The notes under the pieces are model-generated. The model did not search any database. It was not told the DNA's origin and saw only the letters and a program-made list of their open reading frames with translations. A stretch of DNA of 64,000 nucleotides from Spinacia oleracea (lineage: Eukaryota; Streptophyta; Magnoliopsida; Caryophyllales; Amaranthaceae), in assembly GCF_020520425.1 (NCBI RefSeq), contig NC_079490.1, forward strand, positions 1,488,001-1,552,000, in the 5' to 3' direction. Of this stretch, positions 33,392 through 44,002 are shown piece by piece. Each line of letters begins with the position of its first letter. Positions within the stretch are counted from its first letter, which is position 1. The position numbers were made by a program, and so were the translations under genes.

Positions 33392-36300
33392 ATGGATCCA
33401 TTAAAATTACACAGTAAGAGTGATCCCGCTACTTCCCATGAAAACCTCAACCAAGTTGTTTGTAGGTCATCCCACATCCAAAATAGTTTTCCTCATGTAG
33501 TAAACTTCGACGAGGAGGATGATTTTTCAACCATGCCACCAAAATTTGTTAGAAAGAAGCTCCGTTATCTAACCTTGGATTTAATTGTGGGAAATATTAT
33601 ACGCCCGAGTGCGTATATTTTACAACGTGTTGGTGTATGGTTAATTTGTTTTTTGGTTCTTTGTGTGTGTTTGGTGTTGATGCCAATCGGAGTTACACTG
33701 GTTTACTCTTGCATATTAACAGTTGCCCTTGCAACCTTGCCATTGTTAATTGTTTCACTTTTAATCACACGGTTTTTTCAATTCATCAAGTATGGTTATG
33801 ATTATAAAAAACTCACCAATTTTAAGCATCTGATTCGTGGCTGGCTATACATAGATGTAGCCATGGTTTTGGTGGGTTTATGGATTTTTTTCCCAATTGC
33901 TAAATATGTTCCTTCTTTAAAACAAGTGATGGTTTTAGACTTACCGTTCACAAAATGGGTTGAGATAATCACCATTATGTGTGGCTTTTACCTTATTAGC
34001 TATGTCATATATTTATTTACCCATCAACTAACTCGGATCATTAATGCTAGATTAAGCCTTAATGTTGCACAAGCTTGTTCAGAGATTATCGACGGTCTCA
34101 TTTTCTGGTGGGCGGAACATGAGGTAATAAAACGTGTTCCAACATTTAAGCAGCATGAAATACTTGGATTGCTCACCCGGAAGTGGATCCGGGTATCAAT
34201 CCTTGTCCTCATTGGTTACAATGTCATTACTTTGTTTATCCATTTAACCGTGTTGTCACTTCGAAGCATTTGCAAACAACGTGGTTCTCAGGAAGCAGCT
34301 CATGGAGGGTTTTGGCAAAATGTATTAGGAAAACACTTGCATACTAAATACGTAGTGTATTTTGCCAATGGGATGAAATTGAGCATCAGCTTCATAATGA
34401 GCTCACTATTGCTTCTACTTTCTTGGCAACTGTACTTTGGCTCACGCCTAGACATGAAGTTAGCCAAAGCCAAAAGTTTTTGGCATTTTGGATTATGGAC
34501 ATTTGTAAGTCTGTTGGTATGCTCCTTTCTTTGGTTAATCAAAACTTTTGTGTTACTAGCATGGGAAGTTAATACAGTGTATCATAGATTGGAGCCTAGA
34601 ATCGTTGACATAAGTCAACTATTGTACTTTCTTGGCATCCTTGGTTGCTCCAAACATGATATTTTCAGATTTCGACATAAAATTGCTGAAGGTTATGAAG
34701 ATGAAACACCGGTAGGAACCAAAGGTGTTTTCTTAAGAAGTTATATTGGCGATTCAATATCAATATTTTTCAGATCTATTTCAAAGGGGAGTAGCAAGAA
34801 ACTGATCGTAGAAAAGAAGGAAATGGTCAAGAATGACTTGCTGATTCTGAAGGAGCATCGTTATCCGACCATGGATGATTTACAACGGGCGAGTCATTAC
34901 TTCTTAATGGCTAAAAAACATCTGTTGAAGGAGACGTATATTTCCGACATTCTGAAAACTTTTGATCAAACTGGTGATAATAGGTACAGAATTTTCCTTC
35001 CTATTTTTTTCTAGATGTGTCGAATACTACACTTGATTAGTTAGTTGCTGGAATCGGTTTGTTTCTTATTATAACAAGTTCTATGTATACTTATTGTCAA
35101 AAGAACAAATTTTATACTCAGGTGAAGTTGCCAAGCTCAGGGTGGGAAAATTTCCTTCAGTCCTTTATGTCATTTTAAAAATGTTCTCATTCCCTAAAAG
35201 GCTATAGTATTGATCCTTTTTCAATGGGTTTTGTGTGAATGTTTCAGGGAAATTTTGAAGAAACTAATTATTGGCCATCGTGAAGAACAAAACAATATTG
35301 AAGGGAAATTACTGTTGAAAATATTCACCTTTAGTTCAAGAAATAGCTGGTCTATTCATGAAGAAGAAGACGGAAAAGAGGAGCAAGATCATGTAGCACA
35401 GGACTCCAGTTCAAGTGATGGCAAACAAAGCAATAATTGTGAGTGGGAACATTTTGTTCGATTGTTTCCGAGCATCAGAACAGAACATCCAATTCCCTTA
35501 AGTGAAATTCAAACTTGGGTGGTAAGTAAACTAATTATCTACTCCATTCACAAAGGCATGGTTTGGTTTCACTTTAGGGCTATGTTTGTTTCAACGGAAA
35601 ACATTTTCAAAGGAAAATGATTTTCCATGGAAAATAATTTTCAAGGGATTCCTTACAAGAAAATTATAAAGAAAAAAAAAACATAGAAGTAGAAATGAGA
35701 TGAGAGAAAAGGAAAGGTAAGGGATTAGAGTGGAAAATGTGGCATTCTTTCTTTTCAAAAGGAAAGTTGGTTTTAGTTTTACCCTAGAGAAAGTTGTTTT
35801 CCACCTTTGGGAAAATTGTTTTCCACCCTTAACAAAAACAAACAAAGGTAAATGAGAAAATCATTTTCCAAAAAGGTGTTATCCGTCAAAACAAATGGAG
35901 CCTAAATAAGGTTATTTTGGGAGAGGTTTTGGCTTTGCAGAACTATTTATGATACCCTTAACAGGTCGGTGTAAACCTTGTGTACGACTGTACGTAATAT
36001 CCATATTATGAACTGAATTATTGAAAATGACAATGCAGAAAAGGTATCTAGAATGAAGAAATTTAACAGTTAACAATTTGATATTTCCCATTTTATGTAC
36101 TACTAGTTGTGTACTTATTCAATTGTCCATATTCTAACCGATGTTTGACGTGTTCAAATTGAACTGGACTTGAGCAGGAGAGGGCACACAATCAGTGTAT
36201 GTTCCTAGCCAATACTCTAAGTAGTGCAGATGAAGTTTCAGGCTGTTTGAACAAAATTATCAGTTGGCTTCTAATAGGTGCGACTTTCATAATGTGGCTT

Positions 36301-38353
36301 CTTCTTACTGGATTGGCTACGACACAAGTACTCGTCCTCGTTGCATCACCGTTGCTGGCCGCAACTTTTGTATTTGGAAACACTTGCAAAACTTTGTTCG
36401 AAGGAATCCTTTTTGTGTACGTTGTTCATCCCCTCGACGTTGGAGATTTATGTATCATTGATAAGAATATGGTTAGTAACTCGTCCTCTATAAGTTATTT
36501 CTCGCTGACAATTTACGTTAAGGGCTCGTTCAATATCAGTGTCAGTTTCCAGTTTTTGGTTTTATGGTTTTGAAAGTTATATGATTTAGATTGAATTATG
36601 AACTAAAAAATAGTCATACTTGTAGTAATAACGGTGATGTTGAAAACTTACAACAAAAAGCTGGAAACTAACTTTTGTAGTCAGATTAAACTGGAAACAA
36701 AAAACGATACCGAACGGGGCCTTAACTAACTCGTTTTCTTTTGAAACTGGGGTCAACTGTGCTATCTCTTTGGGCAACTACAGATGGAGGTTACAGCAAT
36801 AGGTATTTGGACAACTACTTTCTCAAAGGTTGATATATGTGGCACGCAAGAGGTGGTGATATATCCCAATTTAGAGCTGGCCAACAGAGTCATAATCAAT
36901 CACAAAACCAAGTTTGATTGGAGTGATTGTGTAGAATTCAATATGGGCTATGTGAGGAATACGAACATCAACCTGCAGCAAGAGCTAAGTGATTCGTAAG
37001 TTCACTGCCCTTCCATTCTTCCTTTTAGTCTCGTAATGTTTTTCTGAAAAGTAGTTAATCTTACTAGGGTACATTATATTTGAAACTTTGAATTGCAGGC
37101 ACACTATTTCTTTGCTTAAGAAACATAATTAAGCAGAACTACATGTTCACCAATTTTGGTGCATTTTTAAGCACGAGGTACATATAGTTTACCAGGCCAA
37201 ACTTTTTCAAAAAAACGTGTCATCGCAGTATATTATCATACTTGCAGATAGAGATGACTGATGGCCAACGTGGCGGGTTGGTTGGGTCATTGGTGGATTT
37301 GGTGGGTCGTGGGTTAGAGATAATTGACACACGGCCCGCCTTAGGTAAACTTATGGTGGGTTTGAGTCATGGGTTGTGTCGGAAAAATGGACACAGTACA
37401 TGATGGATGGGTCGTGGATTACGTGGGTCATGGTGGGTTGCGTGGGTCAAGTGGGTCCGATGGGTTTGGTGGGTTATGACAGGTTTTAGGGCATAGTGTG
37501 ACTCCGATCGGTTAGGTGGGTTTGGTGGGTTTAGACGAGATTTAGGAGATGATGTGGGTTAGGTGGGTTTGGATGATTACTTAAACGTTAAAAAGTTATA
37601 AATTTTATATGTCCTTAAATTAATTAATTTTTATGTTATTGACATACTCATATAATTGTGGTTAATGTATATTTAAACAATAAAATTAGAATTTATTAGC
37701 ATCTTAAACATACAAGTTAGTTTAAACTAGGATGACGGGTTTGGTGGGTCCCACGGTTATGTGGGTCGGTGTGCCATGGTGGATTGTTTTGGGTCCGATG
37801 GGGATGGATCGAAATGGGTTGTGTTGAAAAAACTCGACCCACGACACAAAAAAAATCCCGGTTGGACGGGTTGTGTCATGAATCATAAGTGGGTCCGACC
37901 CATGTGATCCATTTTGGGTTGTGTCAGGGTGGGTTGGGTCAGACCCGCCATGCCTTGAGAGGGATAATAAACCTACAGTCCAAAAATATTGCATTATGCT
38001 TGCAACTTTGCATGTATCCCTAAATCTATACAATTATGTCACACCATATAAACAGATACTTATAAACTATTACTAATTAATCTTATTTATATGCATTTTT
38101 CAGTGTTAATTGTGAGTTGGTCAAGAAAAAGTTTGACATTCTGCCAAGTTCTCTTAACCTGACTGTCTCAGCAGTAGGGGGTAGCATCAAGTTAGTCATC
38201 CGTCTGAAATACAAGTCCGACAATACAACAAGTTGGACGTACTCCGAATGTCTCCGGCGAAAGGATCAACTACAAGCTGATTTTTATTTACTTATGCAGG
38301 ATGTTATTAGCAAATTCAAGGTAAAATTCAAACCAAAACCTGAATATTGCTGA
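33392..38353 (+). CDS. MSL10-like mechanosensitive ion channel (MscS family)
   Basis: Five exons: 33392-34983, 35248-35521, 36178-36471, 36784-36995, 38104-38353, all GT-AG with matching phase, giving 873 aa. Start is the first ATG of the open frame (MDPLKLHSK). The MscS core is in exon 3 and exon 4: FGNTCKTLFEGILFVYVVHP then LDVGDLC, typical of the pore helix and beta domain of plant MSL4-10 channels, which gate ions on membrane tension at the plasma membrane. Exon 2 encodes an acidic cytosolic loop. Exon 1 holds about seven hydrophobic segments, more than expected, so the N-terminus carries extra membrane spans. It is longer than the roughly 730 aa I recall for Arabidopsis MSL10. The last exon ends FKPKPEYC-stop by reading through a possible donor at 38321, because this aligns best with the family C-terminus. 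Strongly diverged; may be a paralogue with altered function. Confidence 0.8.
35577..35902. mobile_element. MITE in MSL-like intron 2
   Basis: Terminal inverted repeats GGGCTATGTTTGTTTCAACGG and its counterpart ending CCGTCAAAACAAATGGAGCC, flanked by TTA (35574-35576) and TAA (35903-35905), suggesting a PIF/Harbinger-type element. The body is rich in GGAAAATCATTTTCC palindromes. A related GGAAAA-rich piece lies at about 63840-64000. Confidence 0.6.
37246..37960. repeat. GGGTTGGTGGGTC degenerate repeat in MSL-like intron 4
   Basis: Two tracts (37260-37570 and 37730-37950) of GTGGGTTTGGTGGGTC units around an AT-rich centre. Starts near GATGACTGATGGCCAACG and ends near CCGCCATGCC. It resembles the ACCCGA/GGGTCG tracts elsewhere and may be a small hAT-type element. 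Confidence 0.6.
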
Positions 38354-38561
38354 TTCCTAATTAAGGAGGTTATAAGGATGCATGCTTAACCATATACATT
38401 ATACATACTACGTAGACCTAGTTAGTGGACAAAGTAGCCAATGGGTATATAGGGTTTGGGTCATGTTAATAGGGTTCTTATTGGGTAGGGCTCTTATTTG
38501 ACAGGGTTTTTATTGGACAAGGTCAATATAGGGCCGAACTTATAACACATTAATCTATCTA

Positions 38562-40997
38562 TCTATATAATATACTAAAAGAGAGGAAATCAATGTGGTG
38601 ATGACAAATGTCACTCATTGATTGGCCTCATTTTAATATTAATTAATTAAACTTAAAAAATTGAAACAAAATAATATCTTGACTTTATTACTAAGTTTAC
38701 GAATTACATACTCATTAAAATTTAGCAAAAAAATATTGTAAGAATTATTTCCATATTGAAATATTCTACGTGTTCTAACACTAATATGTACGGAGTAACA
38801 CAATACTATGCCTAATACAGTAATACTTAACGCATAATATCTCATGTCAATATTTCAAGCCTAATATCTTAGACTGTCTAACATAATTTCATCTTAGTAT
38901 ATCTTATTTATATGATATAATGTCGTAATTTGTATTCAAACGAGAAGACAAAATATTTTATGTACAATTAATTTATTAAGTTTATAACATTTACTCTCTC
39001 AGTCTCTTTTTGTTCTTTACGTATTCCGTTTAGGGTGTCTCATTATGTTCTTTACACTGAGAATCTTCCCTTTTATATCATCACATAAATGTCTTAATAT
39101 TCTGTCAAAAATTATGCCTAAGCGGCTAAGCCTAACCATCTTACACTTTCTAACATAATTTCATCTTAGTGTATTTTATTTATATGATATAGCGCCGGGA
39201 TTTTTATATTAAACGAGAAGACAAAATATTTTATGTACTTAATTTATTAAATTTATAACAGTGTTATACTAAAAGAGAGGAAATCAATATGGTGATGAGA
39301 AATGTCACTCATTGATTGGCCTCTCTTTTAATATTAATTAATTAAACTTAAAAATTGAAACAAAATAATATCTTTGACTTTATTACTCAGTTTACGAATT
39401 ACATACTCATTAAAATTTAGCAAAAAAATATTGTAAGAATTATTTCCATATTGAAATATTCTACGTGTTCTAACACTAATATGTACGGAGTAACACAATA
39501 CTATGCCTAATACAGTAATACTTAACGCATAATATCTCATGTCCAATATTTCAAGCCTAATATCTTAGACTGCCTAACATAATTTCATCTTAGTATATCT
39601 TATTTATATGATATAATGTCTGAATTTGTATTGTAACGAGAAGACAATATTTTATGTACAATTAATTTATTAAATTTATAACAGTGTACTCTCTCCCTCT
39701 CTTTTTGTTCTTTACGTATTTCGTTTAGGGTGTCTCATTTTGTTCTTTACACTGAGAATCATCCCTTCATATTTTCTATTATTGATATACCGATTTGACT
39801 AAAATATTTCCAAAATAATTTTGGAAATAATATTTCGTTTAGGGGTGTCTCATTTTGTTCTTTACACTGAGAATCATCCCTTAATATTTTCTATTATTGA
39901 TATACCGATTTGACTAAAATATTTCCAAAATAATTTAGAACAAATTATTATTATTTTGTGATATCTATTATTGTCCTATTATGTAATCCAATAGTTTCTC
40001 CCTTTAAAAACCATTTATTCAAAATGATAGAAAAATAAAATAAATAAATTATATATATTTTAGGGAAAAGGGTTTTTTTGCGGGGATGGGTGTTATACTA
40101 AAACAACTAAATTGTCGAAGACGCCAAAACATAGTTTTGCAACTTAAAACTCTTTTACAAACAAAAAGTTGAATCTAGGAGTGACTTTACACAGGTGGGT
40201 GATGGAGCGTGGATAAATTTATTTTGTACACGACCTCTCGAGACGGGGTTTGGAAGGGGTGGGTAGGCGTAAGTTGATCAAATAATGAGGTAAATAAGGC
40301 GAGTATTAAATGGGTATGACTACCGAAAGAAAGGTGGATGAGATAACTTTGTCTGACAGGGGGTGATGAATGGGGATGAAAAAATTTGTCCATGTACCAT
40401 TATTGGTTTACTATTTTTAATAAATAAGATACGGAAATGGGCAATAACAAATTTATCCTTCATTGTTTTAATTAGGAGAATATCTGGTGAGTGAGAGAGC
40501 GAGGGTGTATTTTATTTTTTACCCCTCCAAACGAGGATAGAGGAGTGGGTACCATTTCTATCGTGAATTGTGAGGATGGGGATGAGAATATTTAGGCTGG
40601 TACGGGAGTGGAGGTCCCACCCCGCCTCAAAGTCGTCTCTACCTAAATAAAGTAAATGAATGCGTAGATGTTAAGTGATCGGGTAATGAAGTAGATGGGT
40701 TACGTGAGTATGAAGTGAGTATGACTATCAAAGTGAAAGGGCGGATGGCGTACAACTACTTAATGCTTGACAGAGATGATAAAAGAAGATGGAAATAATT
40801 TTGATTATGTACCCTTATTTGTTTTTAAAATTTTAATAAATAAATACGAATGGGAAAATAACAAATTTATCAATTCAATTTTAATTAGGAGAATATTTAT
40901 AAGTTCTATTTCGATGATAAATGCCTGCCATTATAGTTTAGATTTCATATGATTTTATTTAGATTATAAACCGTGCATCGCACGGGTATTATACTAG
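38562..40997 (+). mobile_element. Non-autonomous Helitron
   Basis: 5' end TCTATATAATATACTAAAAG preceded by A; 3' end with hairpin CCGTGCATCGCACGG at 40971-40985, twelve bases later CTAG at 40994-40997, followed by T. This is the canonical Helitron architecture (A/T insertion, no target duplication). No Rep/helicase ORF. The 5' terminus with about 420 bp of following sequence is duplicated in tandem (38572-38990 and 39268-39690), and TTTTTGTTCTTTACGTATT blocks repeat at 39010, 39700 and, in part, 39855. Confidence 0.8.
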
Positions 40998-41934
40998 TTT
41001 TGGAAACTAAAATAGTACCTTGTGATATAAAAAAATTATATGGATGTGTTTCGTATTCACTTGTATTCGTATACAACTCCTTTTTTTTTCATTTTTCCTT
41101 GTTCGTTTATTGACCCGCTCACTATCTACCCGCTATAGACCCGCCCATGATCGACCCGCTAAAATTGACCCTTTCATTACTCAACCTGCTTTTGACCCGC
41201 ACCGACCCTAACCTTGACCCGACCCGCCTAATACCAGGTCTAATACACATAGTACTCCGTATGAATCAAAAAAAAAATGTTGGTTTTGTTAAATTAAATC
41301 GAAACAATAACTTTGTATTGCATAGAATGTACCATTACCTTTGTTGTTCTTTCCTGTATTGCAGGCTGATCAAAAGGGAAATTAGACTAGGTCAATTGGG
41401 GATCAAATACTTCTATTGAGGTAATACATTATCCCATCAAATACATGTACGTATCACAGATCCACGATAACCATCTCTTGATGCGGTTTTCAGGTTGTTA
41501 CGGGTCTAAACATCAAAGCATGGATTCTTGTTCAAGGATTAGTTTGTTCTTTGTTTCGATGGATGTTGCTTCACATTTTCGTGTTCAAGGATTAGTTTGT
41601 TCTTTGTATAGATGGATGTTGCTTCACATTTTCGTGGCTCCGAGATTATGTAACGAATATGCCCGGCTTGGTGCGCACACACGTACATTGACAAGCAGCA
41701 GAATAAGATAGCTAGAGGATAATTATTACCGTGTTACATATTTAGGAATAATTCGAGCCAACAAATGTAGGGAAATTAAATTTGTCATTGATATCTTATC
41801 TAATTGTGCATGACTGGTTTACTTCAATGGTTTTTCTGGATTTATGAGAATTCAGAAATTTTTCCTTGGAAATTTGCTTTGGTATTCCTAATGTCATTTA
41901 CACATGTGTTGGTGTCAATTATTGAAAAATCTAA
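40998..41934. other. Spacer after Helitron
   Basis: Contains an ACCCGC-type degenerate tract (41110-41225). A short piece at 41365-41419 reads RLIKREIRLGQLGIKYFY-stop after a plausible acceptor; it does not join in phase to the MSL-like gene. A tandem duplication at about 41525-41640 repeats AAGGATTAGTTTGTTCTTTG and GGATGTTGCTTCACATTTTCG. Confidence 0.45.
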
Positions 41935-42270
41935 GAGCAAGATTAGCGCTAGTCTGAGCAATAGAATGAGTAATGGTCTAATTGAGTATTAACCTAAGAC
42001 CTCCCATTTAAGTGGGAGAGTATGAAAAAAGTCTGAGTAAGAGTCTTGGAATATCAAGACTCTACTTAAGACGCTTAAACAGTAAATTATATGTTAATTT
42101 TTATTATTTTTTCTTTTTTCTTTTACAAGTTTGGGAAGTCTTGAATGAGTATGAGGGGTAAAGTGAAAAAATTAAGTAAGTCTGAAAAGGATCTGAGAAA
42201 TTGAAAATAAATAAAAATAAATAAAAATATGATGTGGAAGTCTTAACTCAGACTAGCGCTAATCTTGCTC
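41935..42270. mobile_element. PIF/Harbinger-type MITE
   Basis: 336 bp with terminal inverted repeats GAGCAAGATTAGCGCTAGTC and GACTAGCGCTAATCTTGCTC, essentially perfect over 20 bp, flanked by TAA on both sides (41932-41934 and 42271-42273). The 3-bp TAA duplication fits PIF/Harbinger. Confidence 0.85.
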
Positions 42271-42959
42271 TAATCTCTCATAATGCTTCGCTTTAGTGAG
42301 TAATCAAAAGTTTTAGCATTTTGTTCACTGCGTAAAGATGTTTGAAAGCACAGTCTTTCCGCCTCTGAATAGGCATCAGACTGATCTCTTTGTCCGATCT
42401 TTTCGTATTTTTTTTTTTAATACTTTTGCTCTTTCAACGTGATTATATTTGCGTGGTACATTATTCGTCAAACAATTCCCGCATTTCAAAATAAAAATGC
42501 AACATAGATTTTGTGTGGTTTCCAACTCTCCGAACAATAAGTGCTTAATTAGAGATGTCGCAAGTTACTTAGGAATACAAATCAAGTGCCTTTTGCGATA
42601 TGATCATCGATGAGTACGGAGTATTTTTTATTCTTTTCACAAGAAAAGAAAACCCAGACAGACGAGCAAATTAGACAGTGAATATAGAGAACAATGAAAC
42701 CTGCGTTCAAACATCATAGACATCATACTACCTCAAGTCTCTAGCCACAATTTCAAGTAAAGGCGAATAGACTTTAAAGTAGACGAATAGCCGAACGCTA
42801 TATGATGACACCCTATCTTCCGAACCATGTAGTACTTGATTACTTTAACTAATGTGACCATGTAGGGGTAGTTTGTGGAATTTCACACCAAAGTTTTATT
42901 TTTAAAAAGTCTTGGTGCGAAAAATAAGCTACAAATACCAAGCAAATTCGAAAACTCTA

Positions 42960-44002
42960 AAAAAGTAGGGCCCCGCTGATTCTCCGAGTGCCAAATTTCT
43001 CTTTCTCATCCCCAATTTCGCCGCCGATCTTCGAATCTCGGAACCCTAATTTATTTTTTCACTTCTGTAATTGTTCTTCCAGAAATCATAACATTTCAAC
43101 GTTCAATTCATTCGGAAAAATTGAGGTAATTCCACTTGTAGATGCTCAATCATTTTCGTTTTGTTCTTGCCTCGGTACTTGTTTCACTGTTTTATTGCTT
43201 AATTTTGTTGTAAATTTTCTGGAATTTGAATAATTTTCTAAGTTCATGGAGTTTGATGTTGTTGTATCTAGTTATTCCGGTAATTTGATTGGATTTCGAG
43301 GTACTTTTTGTTTTGCTGAAACATTTTAGCGCGTTGAATTCTAGGTTTCGTTGAATTGGTTTATGCAATTTGAGGTGTGAATTTTGGTTGCGAAGCTCAA
43401 ATTTTGCAATTTCTGGAGTAATTAGGGTTTTAGAGATCAAATTGTTGCATGAATTTGATTATTTGTGATCAATTAAAACGATAACTAGATTCACTTAATG
43501 TATCAGCTGATTAATTTTTTGAGCTAAATTTGATCTATCAAGACGAATATTGCTTTTTGATGTGGATAGCAAGTTGACTTGGTTAACAAATTTTGGGTTT
43601 GAAACTGGATCAAAATGTTTTATAAATTTATAATATTCTAAAATGTTGAGAGTAATTAGGGCTTCGAGGATCAAATTGGTGCATGAATTTGATGCGTTCA
43701 TGATCAATTAAAACGATAACTCGATTCACTTATTGTATCAGCTGATTAATTTTTTGGAGCTAAATTTGATCTACCAAGTCTAATAAGTATTGCTTTTTAG
43801 TTCTATATTCCTTCTTGTGATGTAGATAGCAAGTTGACTTGGTTAACAATTTTGGGTATGAAACTGGTTCTAAACCTAATAATTTAGAATGTTGATTGTT
43901 GACTTTATTGATTGTTTTGGCATCCATGATTCGAGTTCAGGAGGAATGCTTATCAACTTATTCTTGATTCTTACCAGGGTTGGAGATTCAAGATCAGTCA
44001 AA
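42960..44002 (+). promoter_or_regulatory. HMA5-like gene 5' UTR with leader intron
   Basis: A pyrimidine-rich first leader exon (about 42980-43125) ends GAG|GTAATT; the acceptor is probably GAGTTCAG|GAGG at 43940 or ACCAG|GGTTGG at 43977. The intron holds a direct duplication of about 180-200 bp: 43434-43615 and 43672-43870, both starting GATCAAATTG(T/G)TGCATGAA. The same arrangement of leader exon and intron precedes the pseudogene copy at 30 kb. Confidence 0.6.

Noticed and set aside
37100-37177. Candidate extra exon of the MSL-like gene (tc|GCACACTATTTC)
   Set aside because: Plausible acceptor and donor and some similarity (TISLLKK), but it contains an in-frame stop, and exon 4 joins exon 38104 in phase with better family alignment.
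41365-41419. Candidate last exon of the MSL-like gene
   Set aside because: Out of phase with the preceding donor at 38321. Kept as a finding, not as part of the model.
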